This document shows, piece by piece, positions 24,718 to 37,192 of a stretch of DNA of 64,000 bases. How positions within the stretch are numbered: the stretch's first letter is position 1; each line of letters starts with the position of its first letter. Source of the stretch: Pterobdella sp. o SKG-2022 (Eukaryota; Annelida; Clitellata; Hirudinida; Piscicolidae); assembly GCA_964035795.1 (NCBI GenBank), contig OZ038322.1, positions 9,871,868-9,935,867 on the forward strand, read 5' to 3'. A model generated the notes under the pieces. The model was not told the origin of the DNA. It searched no databases and was given only the letters and a program-made list of their open reading frames with translations. The position numbers and the translations under genes were made by a program.

Positions 24718-27700
24718 TTATTCCTCGTGTTGAGCCGCATCATCTCCCGGACAAGTGGAGTCCATGTCGTTCTCATCTGATGAAGGTTTAATGCTTGAAG
24801 TATTATAGTTTCTTGAGTCAATTTCTTTAGCGCAGAATTATAAATTTGATTTTATTTTAATTTTGCATCTATACAACAAATGCTCACAACTTTCAAATAA
24901 TTTCAATGTAATAGGGTAGATCTTTGGGAAAACATAATGCTTTTTGAAAATTAAGTTTACAGATATGATGAAATAACTTCATATTTGATAAGACAAACAT
25001 TATAAAATCACAAAATCAATATTTTATAAATTTTTCATTTTAAAAATATATATATATATACATACTAAATACTGTTTCTTTTTTCCTGTTTAATATTCTT
25101 AAAGCTAACTATTTATCCCCATTCTAACAGGGTTGGTTTATAAAAATAACACTAACCTTTGAACTCGATGCCGCACCACACACAGAAGTGGTAGGTATCT
25201 CTCAAGTAACTTGTTAATCTCACTAACTTTTCCTCATTCTACACAATTATGTGAGGTTTCTTCAGCTTTAAAACTTCATAATGCGTGATTTGTTCATTAG
25301 AAGGCTAAGATTTCTTAATTATTTGACAGTTTCATGAAAAAATAGCAACAAAAATGCGTTTCAAATTTAAAAAAACAAAAAATTTTTATGAAAATACGAG
25401 AGATGTTTCTAAAAACTTATTTAATATTATCTAAATTAAGCTAATCTTTCATAGCCTATTGGTGCTTTTCCAAGAGTAATCAAGCTATGAGGTGCATACT
25501 ATGAAAACGTCGTTAAAAATAATCTTATGAAAATAACCTCCAAATTTTCTTCATCAACTTCATGATCACTGTCATCATCATTATCCTCATCATCTTCATC
25601 AGTTTTTGGCCAGTAAAATGATACTAATGGTTTAACGACCCCCTGTTATGAAAAAAAGAACATTTTGAAAATGATAATAATTTTGAAAAAATCAAAAAAA
25701 AACACAACTATCGTGGAGACTTTCGAGAAAACTCAACTCTTTGCTAGGAGATGACGAGACAGTAAAAGAAGACAGACACTCTCGATTCTATCGCGTTTGG
25801 AAAGCTATCAAACTTATGGAAAAAGGCTAAAGGAGTGTCAGAAAGAAGAAAAATCAGTCTCTACAAAGCCTTAGTCTTTCCTATATTCACATATAATTGT
25901 GGAATATGGGCTATCAATACAAAATCTTGGCAACTCATTGATGCCCAACTAAGAAAACTAATGGGCATTATTTACCCTAGAGTTATCAGTAACAAGACTC
26001 TGAAAAAACCATAAGTACTCCTATAAGCCAAAATGCCGCTGAACTACGGTGGAGTCTGTTAGGTCACATTCTAAGATCGGATGTAAACTTGTCAGCCAGA
26101 AAAGCAATGAAGATATACTTCAAAAATATTGAAACAAAATACCCTAGCTTCAGAGGAAGACCTCGTATAACATTATCAACTGTTATCAAGACCTAAAAAA
26201 TTGCTTCACGTGAAAACCTCAAAATACCACTAAAGCTATCTACTATAAACGATTTAACTGAGCTTGGCAAGATAGCAGATGACAAAAAAAAATGGAGACT
26301 TCTCGTTGAAACAATTAACCTCAACTATTCCTTCCAACAAAAATCCCATTTAATTTTATTTTCTCGTTCTGACTATTGCCCGACAATATATTCATTTTTA
26401 TTATTTTTATTTTACTGTGATAGGTGTGATGATATTTTTGATAGAATAGTCGTATGTCTTTAATAATAATAATAATAATATATAAATAACTTAAATCAAG
26501 TGAAGAACATATATCAAAGATACTTTATTGAAAAATCAAAAGTATTTAAGGAATAATAAAGTTTTGCTGATCGGCATTAGAAACAACTTGATTCAAACAC
26601 GGAAAAAAACACGGATATGAAATGTTGCGAAAAAAGTGATAATAAATTTTATAAAAATTCAAAGATTATCTTTTTGCACTTCTAGGTATTTCAAAATTTT
26701 AACCAAAGTTGGATAACTTTTTTAAAAGATGACCGCTGTATAAACAAGTGACCAGCAATTAAAAAGCTATAAATAGAGCTAATGACAAAGAAAGTATAAT
26801 AATCTAAAAATAATTATAAGCTTTTAAAAAAAATAATGAATAATAAGAATAAGAAATAATAAAATATTAATAAAAAAAATTAAATAATAGTAACAATTAA
26901 AAAATTGAAAAACATTATAAAATCAAACCAAACTAACAAGCAACAAAACAACAACCTTCAAAAATTTCAAAAAATCAAATATCAATAAAATGAAAGAATC
27001 CCGCGTCGTTTTTCCCGCAGTCAAACAAGGGACGCAACTTTCAGTAAATGATCAGATTAAGGTCGAAAAATTCGCTGATAGATCAAACTCTTTTCAAAAT
27101 GAAAACCTAAGTAGACCCCAGAACGGGATTTTACCCACCCCTGGCCACTCAGGTTCACCAACGATCCATTCCAGAAAAAAAAGAAATAAATGGACTAGAG
27201 AGGAGTATAAAGAACTTATTTATTGATTTTACTATAACTAGAAAACCCAAGATCTAGTAACAATACTAATGATACCTACATAACATGGTGTCAACGCAAT
27301 AATGAAAGCAACAAGATGAAAAACATGGATGCAAATAAATTAGTAAATCAAAAAAGATATAAAATAATAATAATAAAATGGGTCAGTAGTGAGAGGAGCA
27401 AGGTGGAAGATGGAATGTTACTGGACAAAGACTTGCTGATCAAGCAAGAATGATAAGATCGCATGGGCTTCTTTCGGAGTTGGAGTTAGAGGAGATAGAG
27501 AGAAAAGTGTTGAAAGGTGATATTGAACCAAAAGAAAAAGATATAGATGAGAAAAATTGTGATAAAGTGAATCAAAATGTTGATCAACAATTTGATGAAC
27601 CAAGGGTTAATTGTGCCAAACATGATGATGATAATGTAGAGCTTACTACTGAACAAAAGACACTTGTTGAAAATATCAAACATACATATAATCAGATTTT

Positions 27701-30700
27701 AATTGAAGGTAAATGTGTTTCAAAAAACATAAAGTATATTCCAAATAAAATGATAAAAGAGAAGGTCGATAAAATAAATGAAATAATAAATTTAATTACC
27801 GGGAAAAACATTGAGAGAAACGAATATTTTAGTACTTGCCGGTGCTAAAATAATAACTGATGAATTAGGGGTACCAAAAGTATAAACCAGGTAAAAGAGG
27901 GACTTAAACAAAACTCTGCAATAACAACAAAAATAAAAAAATGAAAGAATGAAACAATATTACCAAAATAAATTGTTCGAAAATAACCAAGAGATTTTAT
28001 CAAGAGATGAATGAAAAAAAGGGAATACAAATGATACCAGAAAAAGAAAGTAAAAAAGAATTTTTGAAAAACATATGGGGAAATTCGGTGAAGCACAATA
28101 AAAAAACAAGTTGGCTTAAGAACGTGAAACAACAATGCAGAGAAACATGCCAACAAGAAGAAATTAGTATTGCAACAGAAATGATAAAAGATGCTTGTAG
28201 CAAAATTTCACCATGGAAGGTCCCTGGTCCAGATGGTGTGCAGGGATACTGGATCAAAACTTTTTTTGCACCATATGAAAAAATTGGCAAACAGATGAAT
28301 GAAATTGTTCAAACGGGTAAGGTATCTGAATGGCTAACTAGAGGTAGAACAGTACTGATATCATAAGACCCGGTAAAAAGAAACATACCATCAAATTTCA
28401 GACCAATAACATGTTTACCAATATGTGGAAATTATTGACTTCTATGATAAGCGATAAAATTTATCGACATTTAGACACAAAAAATTTATTACTTCATGAA
28501 CAAAAAGGATGTGAAAAGAAACTAGAGAATCAAAAGACCAACTCATTATCGAAAAATATACAATGAAGGATTGTAAAACGCGTTTAACAAATTTGGCGAT
28601 GGGGTGGGTAGATAATCGAGAAGCTTATGGCATGGTACCTCATACATGGATCAACGTATGTCTTAAAATTTTCAAAATCAATGAAAAATTAAGAATATTT
28701 CTTCTTAGAAGCATGGAAACATGGAGAACTGTTTCAGAAAAATACTAAAAAAGGAATTTTTCAAGGTGATAACTTATCACCTCTTCTATTTATTATGGCG
28801 ATGATACCTTTGTCTCTTATACTAAGAAAAGCTAATTCAGATTATATATTCAAATACAAAACAAAAATTAACCACCTACTTTATATGGATGATCTAGAAC
28901 TTTTTGGAAAAAATAAGAAAAAAATTGTATCTTCAATGAATACCGTAAGAATATTCAGTGAAGATATATGCATGGACTTTGGAATAGATAAATGTGCCAC
29001 TGTAGTGCTCAGAAGAGGAAAGTCAGATAAAAACAATAACGATTTAGTTCTCTCAAACGATGAAATTATCAAATCCCTAGATTGAAATACTAGCTATAAA
29101 TATTTAGGAATGCTAGAAACTGTGAATATCAAAAACAGTGAAATGAAAGAGCAAGTAACTAGTGAATATAAAAGAAGATTAAAAAATATTTTGAAATTAA
29201 AATTAAACGCAGGAATCAAACAAGAGCGATAAATACATGGACGGTAACCATTTTCAGATATAGTGCTGAAATTATAGATTGGACTAAACAAAAGCTTCAA
29301 AACATTGACCGCAAAACTAGGAAGATGATGACAGCATATAAAGCTTTGCACCCAAAAGCTTATGTAGAAAGATTATATGTACATAGAAAAAATGGAGGAA
29401 GAAGTCTAATGAGTATTGAAGAAACCATACCAAAGACGTACATAGCATCAATTTCTATTTTAAATAATTCAAACGAAGTTATGTCATCAATTAAGAAATA
29501 CATAAAGATTAATAAAGAATGTTCAAAATTCGAGTTTAAAGTAGAACAGAAAGAAGAAAGAAAAGAAAAATAGACAAATAAGGTTATGCATGGACAAGTT
29601 ACATGGCAAATTGAAGATTTCGCTTCGAAGAAAAGTTGGCAATGGCTCAAAAGAGGATGTCTAAAACGTCAAACAGAAAGTGTGCTACTAGCAGCTCAAG
29701 ATCAAGCTCTTGGAACTAATTATCGTAAAGGAAGAATCGAACGCAATAGAAAATCAGCCAAGTGTCGGATGTGCAAAGAAAAAGATGAAACCGTAACACA
29801 TTTAGTTAGCGATTGTAGCAATTTGGCACAAAAAGAATACAAAAGAAGGCATGATAAAGTCGCAACAGCGGTTCATTGGAGCATCTTAAAAACAATCTTC
29901 TAAATTCGAAACATTGGTATGAGCACAAAGCGAAAGCTCTTATGGAAAACGAAAAAGTTAAAATATTATGGGATTTTAACATTTATGTTGACAAATTAAT
30001 CAATGCAAGACGCCCAGACATAGTTGTCATAAAGAAAGATCTGAAAGATGTTATATCATAGACATATCTATATCAGGAGATATTCGAACAGAAAAAAAAG
30101 AAAAAGAAAAAAGAGATAAATACCAAGAATCGGCTAGAGAATCATCCAGGTTATGTAAGGTGAAAACAACAGTAATTCCGGTAGTAATAGGTGCTTTAGG
30201 AACAATAACAAATAAATTAACTAATTATCTTAAACTCATTGGTGTAAATATATCATTTGAAAAAATACAAAAATCAGCTTTACTTGGTAGTGGTTTTATT
30301 TTGAGAAAAGAAACTAAAATTAAGAATAAGATACTTCTACCAAAATGGAAAAAGAAATTAATGAATGAAATTGAGAACTATAGAAAAGATATTTCTTTAC
30401 TCAGTGAAATGAAAAAAGAAAATGAAATAATAAATTCAAAAAAAGAAACAAATATAAAACAAAGACTTTTAATCAAATAGCCACTACCAAAGAAGAACTT
30501 GTACAAAAACTATAACTAAAAGCACAAAGGCTAAAAAAACTGAATAAAAGATGTGACTTTCATAAACAGAATAAAATCTTTGAAACAGATGCAAAAAGGT
30601 TTTACAGAAAAATCTCCAAAGCCTCAATAGTTGTGAAGGAATCTCCAAAGCCTCAATAGTTGTGAAGGAATCTCCAACAGAGGGAGAAATGAAAACTTCC

Positions 30701-33700
30701 TGGCAAGATATTTGGAGTGAAAAAAAGTCCCACAATGATTTTGCTCCATGGATAGAAGGCATAATTCGGGACAACAAAGGGATCTCTTGTCAACAATGGA
30801 GCAATATTGAAAAAAGTGAGGTGGCTAAAACCTTGAAGAAGTCACATAAGTGGAGGTCTCCAGGAGTTGATAAAGTGCCTAAATTTTTGGTTAGACACTC
30901 TACAAGCTACAAATAAATGCTTGGCTTCGAATCTTAACAAAATTTTTGAAAACTCCGAAAATACTCCAACACGGATATGTAAAGGGCACACATTTTTTAT
31001 ACCCAAGTGCGAAGAAACAACAGACCCGAAAAACTATCACCCTATTACCTGCTTACCCACCACATATAAACTGCTCACGTCAATCATGGCAGAAAGAGTG
31101 CGAAAGCACATCAAAAAAAATAAAATTTTTCCATTAGAGCAGAAATGGTGTAGAAAAGGATCGTATGGCTGTAAAGATCAACTTTTGGTATACAGAATGA
31201 TTATAGAGAATATGAAAAGTAGAGCCCGGAATCTAAATACAGCCTGGATTGACTACAAAAAAGCCTTTGATAGTGTGCCTCATTCATGGATAATAAAATC
31301 TCTTCATCTCTATAAGATTTCTCCTCTTTTCACTAATTTTCTTGCTTTAGCTATGAAACAATGGTAAACGACTCTTCTTTTATCGAAACCGAACGGTATT
31401 TTATCTTATCGTAACATCAAAATTAATAGTGGTATTTTTCAAGGTGACTATCTCTACTCTTATTTTGTCTGGCTCTATTTCCCTTAACTAAAATAATTAA
31501 TAATAGTCAATATGGGTATAAAATAAAAAATAATAAAATAAATCACTTATTTTATATGGACGATCTTAAATTATATGCAAGTAACGATAACGAACTGGAG
31601 GGATTAATAAAAACGGTAAAGGTGTTTAGTGATAATATAGGCATGCAGTTTAGACTAGAAAATTGTGCAAAAGCCAGTTTCAAGCGAGGTAAACTAGTAA
31701 AAACTAACAATATTATAATAGAAAATCAAACCATAATAAAGGAATTAGAACAAGAAAAATCTTATAAGTATCTTGGTGTAGATGAAGGTGATGGAATACA
31801 ACATGCAAAAATGAAGGACAAAATATTAAAAAATGCATTAGAAGAGTGAGATTAATTACAAAAACAGAACTTAATGCAAAAAAACAGAATATTAGCAGTT
31901 AATACTTTAGCACTACCGGTAATGACATTTAGCTACAATATTATAAATTGGAATTTAAATGAACTTAAAAAAATAGACATTAAGATAAGAAAACTATTAA
32001 CATGTCAACGAATGTATCACCCTAAAACAGATGTAGCACGTCTCTGCATCCCAAGAAACAAAGGTGGAAGAGGACTGACGCACAATTAGAACTATGTTAC
32101 AAAACCTCAACTATAGAATTATATCATTATTTAACAAAAACCAAAAATTGGATGCTGAAATTAACAATACACCATAAAAATTTAAAAAAAAGCCGCTCAG
32201 TCGTCCAAGAAACAATGAAGTTTAAAAGGGAATTTGACATTGAGTTTGACTATCACCAGCTCGAGGCGATTGAAATTGCCCGTAAAATGAAAAAAGACGC
32301 TAAACTAGAAAGCTTGAAACAACTTGAAGAACGGTGACAGAACAAACCTCTTCATGGACAGTTTGCAGCAAGAATCAACAATTCTAATGTAGACAAAAAA
32401 GCAACTTATCAGTGGCTCATCAGCTCAAGACTCAAATCCAAAACAGAAGGATTTATAATTGCTGCACAAGATCTTTTCACCAAAAACTACCAAGCAAACA
32501 TCATGCATAATGGCACAGAAGCCAAATGTAGATTTTGTGCTGATAAAGTCGAAACGATTGACCACCTTGTGTCTGGTTGCTCCATTTTGACCCCTGGAGA
32601 GTATAAAACCAGACACGACAGAGTTAGGCGATACCTGCACTGGAAAATTTGCAATCATTTTTTAGTAGATACTACTGAAAATTGGTATGAGCACAAACCT
32701 GAAGTGGTCACAGGAGGACCAGGCTTTACAATCCTCTGGGACTTTCCAATCCACACAGACCGCACAATCCAAGCTAATCGCCCAGACATTGTGGTCAAAG
32801 ACAAACAAGAGAAAACGTGCTTAAATATCGAAATGAGCGTACCATCTGACAAAAATGTATCAGCCAAAGTCTTTGATAAAATGTCAAAATACAAAGACCT
32901 GGAGATTGAAGTGAGCAAAATGTGAAAGCTCAAAGTCAAAACTATCCCTGTGGTTGTAGGAGCATTGGGCCTTGTCAAAAAAGGCACAGAAGAGCTCATA
33001 AATATGATACCAGGGAATCCTTCTCTCTGAGAAGTGCAGAAAATTGTTTTGACTAACACAGCCCATGTGCTAAGAAGAGCTCTTTCTATCTAAATCGAAT
33101 ATTTCATTCATCTTAGGATAATGGTAGTAACCTTATGATTGATCTCGAAATCAGCAAATCCAAAAGATAATAATAATATAATTGGTATTGAAGTATTAAA
33201 CAAACCAAAAAAGTCAATAATCTAAAGCATCAAAACTTGCATTATAGATTTATAATACTTTATTACACTCTTATCTGAATATACTATAAGTAAAGAGCAA
33301 ATCCACATAATAAATATAAGAAAAACCTTCTTCATGTCAAGTTGCATACAGGCATTCTGACTAGCTTTTAAATGTTTGAGACCACTAGCTTCTGTAGCTT
33401 TAAGCTTCTGTATAGCCCTCCAATCCTGTTCTCTTTTTTGTTTTTTTGCTTGTAGTTCTTGGGATTTTCTTTCTTGACCACGTTTAAGTGATGTACTATG
33501 CCCCAATCCTGATCGATCTGTTTTAAGTACTACTGATATGGGCTCTTTTATCCCAGTTCCTGTGTTTGATGGTGTTTAAAAATTTAGACAGTGTGATGTG
33601 AATTATATTAATTGGAATAAAATGAAAAATATCTATAATAATTTGCAAAAAAAGCAAAAAATGGAAAAACTTGAATAGATAAAAACACTATCAGAAAAAT

Positions 33701-34465
33701 ATTTAAAAATTAATTATTTGAATTCAAATCAACAATGTATTAATTGGGAAAATAAGCTTTGTGACACTCAAGGCTTATTGACAAGAATTACTATTATTAT
33801 TCAAAATGCTTAGATTTTTTAGTTAAAAATTTTTTTTCAAATTAAATTATTTTGTTTCAGGCCAATTTAGTTCTTAATGATATAATTGTGTTTTGAAATT
33901 ATAAATTTATGAAATATAACATATATTTATTGAATTTACCTATTTTACCAATACCAGTATCTTTTTTGAATCCCATTTTTGAGAGAAGTTTGAATCCAAT
34001 GTTATCGGATGAAATTTCTTTTTTGAAACCTTCTTGTCTGCTTTCTTCTTGAAGGGTTTTGAAGCTTTTAGGATGTACTTTAGTGTTTTCTTTTTTGTAA
34101 ACTTTGGCTAATCTTCCTGTAACTAATCCGGGTTTGACTGACTGACTTTAAATAGAATTATTTTTGGTATAAATTATAAGATGTATAGAGTTGAGTATGA
34201 AAATGAATTAATGTCTTGAAATTGAGTAATTTAGTATTGAATTGGACTAAAAACCCATAAAAAGTGACAAAAAATGATATATAAATAATTCAAAATATAT
34301 ATAAGTATTTTAGTATTGAATTGGACTGATAATCCATAAAAATTGACAAAAAAAGAATATATAAATAACTTAAAATATATATGAGATTGAAAAAAACCTT
34401 TTATCAAGAAACACATCTGACATGTAATCCTCGTCTGAATCATTTTCATTTACATTTCGAAACAT
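24718..34465 (-). CDS. GPATCH11: GPATCH11 (G-patch domain protein, CCDC75 family)
   Basis: G-patch proteins bind and activate DEAH-box RNA helicases; GPATCH11 is a small nuclear family member. Six exons join in phase into 266 residues: 34398-34465, 33940-34145, 33327-33559, 25538-25642, 25157-25238 and 24718-24824 (stop TAA). Diagnostic matches in order are: DEDYMSDVFLD near the N-terminus; the G-patch IGFKLLSKMGFKKDTGIGK; EPISVVLKTDRSGLGHSTSL; a Lys/Glu-rich coiled region ending NACMQLDMKK; an acidic FYWPKTDEDDEDNDDD stretch; LTSYLRDTYHFCVWCGIEF; and STCPGDDAA at the C-terminus. Length is close to the human protein. The fourth exon is preceded by a 7.7-kb intron (25643-33326) that carries three LINE pieces on the opposite strand. 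It shares a short promoter interval with DNAAF2. Confidence 0.92.
25735..26485 (+). mobile_element. LINE 3' fragment (RT thumb/C-terminal region)
   Basis: With a few stops, the plus strand reads RKISLYKALVFPIFTYNCGI W, then QLRKLMGIIYPRVISNKTL, then LLGHILRSDVNLSARKAM and RGRPRITLSTV, ending near DDKKKWRLLVETIN. This is the usual layout of the region after the reverse transcriptase palm in non-LTR retrotransposons. A (TAA)n tail at 26464-26480 marks the 3' end. The copy is truncated at 5' and dead. It lies in the large GPATCH11 intron, antisense to the gene. Clade not assigned. Confidence 0.75.
26960..30318 (+). mobile_element. RLE-type LINE, copy 1 (near full-length, decayed)
   Basis: This is a single-ORF non-LTR retrotransposon broken by many stops and frameshifts. 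Order of pieces: start at about 26990; a Myb-like segment RKKRNKWTREEYKELIY; MDANKLVNQKRY; a segment SELELEEIERKV at 27475-27516; and the RT domain with WKVPGPDGVQGYW (28214-28252) and FRPITCLP. The catalytic YMDD is at 28883-28894. A CCHC knuckle CRMCKEKDETVTHLVSDC lies near 29765, and the nuclease-type RPDIVVIKK near 30011. VIPVVIGALG and ALLGSGFILRK end the protein just before copy 2 begins. Zinc knuckle plus RPD placement suggests the R2/R4 restriction-like-endonuclease group. It lies in a GPATCH11 intron, antisense. Confidence 0.85.
30319..33182 (+). mobile_element. RLE-type LINE, copy 2 (5'-truncated)
   Basis: The same family as copy 1 but clearly diverged from it. It starts at the mid-protein region LLPKWKKKLMNEIENYRKD and continues with AQRLKKLNKRCDFHKQNKIF. 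RT pieces include HKWRSPGVDKVPKF, NYHPITCLPTTYKLLTSIM, WIDYKKAFDSVPHSWII and the catalytic FYMDD at 31550-31564. The C-terminal part is the best kept: CRFCADKVETIDHLVSGC (CCHC) near 32527, then ILWDFPIHTDRTIQANRPDI. The end is HVLRRALSI with TAA near 33091, and a short (ATA)n tail to about 33182. Stops are scattered; three in the last 770 bases are TGA. It directly abuts copy 1 on the same strand. Confidence 0.85.
30612..30669 (+). repeat. Perfect tandem duplication of 29 bp
   Basis: The unit ATCTCCAAAGCCTCAATAGT plus TGTGAAGGA occurs twice without a mismatch, at 30612-30640 and 30641-30669. It is inside LINE copy 2. Perfect identity against the decayed background suggests a recent local duplication. 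Confidence 0.95.
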
Positions 34466-34822
34466 TTATTGGCAAAAACGCACATCAAATTTCAAAAATT
34501 TATATCAAGGCAATAATAAGTTTATTTTTAGTTTTTTTTTCAATTTCTAATTAGTTAAAAAAATTTAAGAAATAAAACGTTTTTATTTTAATTTTTTAAA
34601 AAAATTGTAAAAACGAGTTGAGCAGAGATTTTAATTGAAAATCTTATATAGTGTTTTTGATTTTCTTAAAATATTTCTATTGGTAACTGAATTTGTATTA
34701 GATCTCTATAAACCTACGTTGTCATTTCTATTGCATCATTCGTCTAGTAAAATTCCATCCTAGTTAATATTATTTTTTAATTAATATAAAACTTTTCAAA
34801 ACTTCATCTTATAGTGTGCAAA
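34466..34822. promoter_or_regulatory. Shared (bidirectional) promoter interval GPATCH11/DNAAF2
   Basis: The two start codons, 34465 on minus and 34823 on plus, point away from each other across 357 bases. This leaves room for one common promoter and two short 5' UTRs. The interval is AT-rich. No TATA box or ciliary RFX X-box could be placed with confidence, so the call rests on gene spacing. Confidence 0.6.
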
Positions 34823-37192
34823 ATGTCGTCAACTGTAGAGGACAAGCTGGAAAATTTTAAACTTACAAATGATGAAATTGAAAGTTTTACAAAAGCTTTC
34901 AAAAAAGAAGAATTTAGAAAACTTTTTGCAGATTACGTTCAAGAAATTTCAGATCCAGAAAACAGAGCACGATATGAAAAAGAAATTACCCAACTTGAAA
35001 GAGAAAAAGGAATGGATGTAAAATTTGTTAAGCCGACTCCAGGACATGTATTGAAAACTACTGTTAATGGTGATACGAAAGGTTTTATTAATGTTTGTCA
35101 GAATGAAAACGTCGGTAAACCAAGTTCAGAAAAAAAATCTACTGATGAACGTAAAAAAGGTTTATTTTGGTCTATACCACATTTATTTTCTCCACCAAGA
35201 TATGATACCACAAAAAATAAAGAAAAGTGTCTACTTTACGATTTTGTCGTTCATCCCGACACTTATCGTCTTGGCGAAAGCAACGCCCCGTTCAGAAAAA
35301 TGTTAGATGATACGGCGGTGGACGGAGTTGAAAAAATGTTTAATGTAGTATTAGATCGCAACAATATTAAATGCCTCAAAATGAAATATAAAGGTCCTTT
35401 TTCATCAACTGTTTTGAGGAATAAAATTTCAAATGCAAAAGTATGCACTGAGGAAAACGACATACTTAACAAATTTCCATATCCATACACTTCTGAATCA
35501 TCAGAAGAAAAAACTAAAAAAATACTTAAAGAAAATGAAGAAAAAAAAAAGGTTGCATATGATGAGCAAGCTAAAATAGATAATACAGAAATAAAGCATG
35601 AACAAAAAATGGATGATGCTTTCAAGAAAAAAGAAGAAGGCTATACAGAACCAAAGTATGAAATTAAATATCAAAATCAAGTAGATTATGGGGATTTTAT
35701 TCATCGGCAAGATTTTACTTTAAGCACTCGACCTCGTACAATTCTTTTGACTATTCATTTACCTCTTATATTGTCTGCCACTTCCCTCAACCTTGAAGTT
35801 TTTACTGAAAGAGTTGTTTTAATATCTTCCAAACCTGCCAAATACAAACTGGATATTAGTTTGCCATATAAAATTGATGAAGATTCCAGCAATGCAAAGT
35901 TCGATAAAGTCACACACAAACTTACATTAACCCTGCCCATCATACCTGCTGAAAGTACAAAAGTTTCATTTTTTTCTGGAGATGAAGGTGATGAAAAAGA
36001 AGAATTTCCAAATGAAATGGATGTAAAACCTCTCTTAGATGACAAGTACAATGAAAAAAAAAGTAACATTGAGGATAATTATCCTGAAATGAAAGCCAAT
36101 GTAGATGATGATGAAGTAAAAGCAAATACCCTTGTCAATACTCAAATAAACACACCTGATGTAGATAATAATGAAAATAACATAGAAGCATCTATTAAAA
36201 GTAATGTAAAAATTGATCAGTTAAAAAATGAGAAGATCAAAGAAACTCCAGTTGAACAGATAAAATTTGCAGGAGACTCTGGAATTGAGGATAATAACCC
36301 TCATATAGAGGAGAATGATAAGGACATTCAGCCAAGTCTGATTAATCAGGTTTGAATATTTTAAATATAATTTTCATTGCTAAAATTTTAATTTCTTTTC
36401 AATTTTTATATGTTTGTTCGATAGGAAACTAAAAATAAAGATGAGTCTCAAGAAAATGAAGAAACAAAAGATATAGACAAAAGTAAAGAAATAGTGGTGA
36501 TACATGAGAAAGAGTGTCCTAAACTGCATGGCATCTTGAAGTGTCGAACATCATCAGAGTCAAGCTCATGCCATGAATCAGCAGAAGAGTCAACTTTCCA
36601 ATCAAAGAAGTCTGTGTCTTTCAGTGAACATGTGGATGAGGCTGTCTTCATGAAAAATCAGAGTGTGTCATCCCTGCATGCTACATTGAAGAATCGTAAA
36701 AAGAAGAAAGAGAAAAGAGAGGCTATTAAATTGAAACAAGAATCTCGTAGAAGAAGAAAAAGTAGTGGATCTTACAGCAGTGGCGATGAATTATCAAACA
36801 GCCAACCCACCAACATCCCAACTAAAAATGTTCATATAGGCAAGTCTAAAAAGTTGGACAGTGATCACGATGAAGTTCGAGATTTTGAAGGTTCAAGTTC
36901 TGAAAAAACAGATGATGATGTCTTTCATAAAGAATCATCAAACTGCAAAGAAAGCTCAAATGAAAATAAAGAAAACAGCAAAAGAAGAAAAAAGAAAGGT
37001 AGAAAACATAAAAACCAAACACCATATATACAAGCTGTCCCTCAAAATGAGTCTACTTGCCATAAGACTCATGATAACTCAACAGAACCTAAATCTACCA
37101 TGCTTTCTTGGCAGGATGATAATAAGCATCGAAACGTTACTTGTCCCATACAACTTGATAATGATCAAGTGTTTACACTTGATGTTAACTAA
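34823..37192 (+). CDS. DNAAF2: Kintoun / DNAAF2, cytoplasmic dynein-arm assembly factor
   Basis: PIH-family co-chaperone that works with HSP90/HSP70 in the cytoplasm to pre-assemble axonemal dynein arms. Two exons, 34823-36349 and 36425-37192, join in phase (CAG|GTTTGA ... ATAG|GAA) into 764 residues. The PIH1 domain fills about residues 15-200, with FTKAFKKEEFRKLFADYVQE, YEKEITQLEREKGMDV and FINVCQNENVGKPS typical of Kintoun. A charged linker follows. A CS/p23-like domain lies at about 285-375, with KPAKYKLDISLPY and NAKFDKVTHKLTLTLP. The long charged tail contains LHGILKCR, the conserved C-terminal Kintoun motif. If exon 1 were read through, it would stop just after the donor. The ATG chosen begins MSSTVEDKLENFKL, matching the family start. 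It implies motile cilia or flagella in this animal. Confidence 0.95.

Noticed and set aside
32335..33030. TGA read as tryptophan (altered genetic code)
   Set aside because: Host genes such as the PAK and FPGS copy A end in TGA at the conserved C-terminus, so TGA is a normal stop; the LINE stops are mutations.
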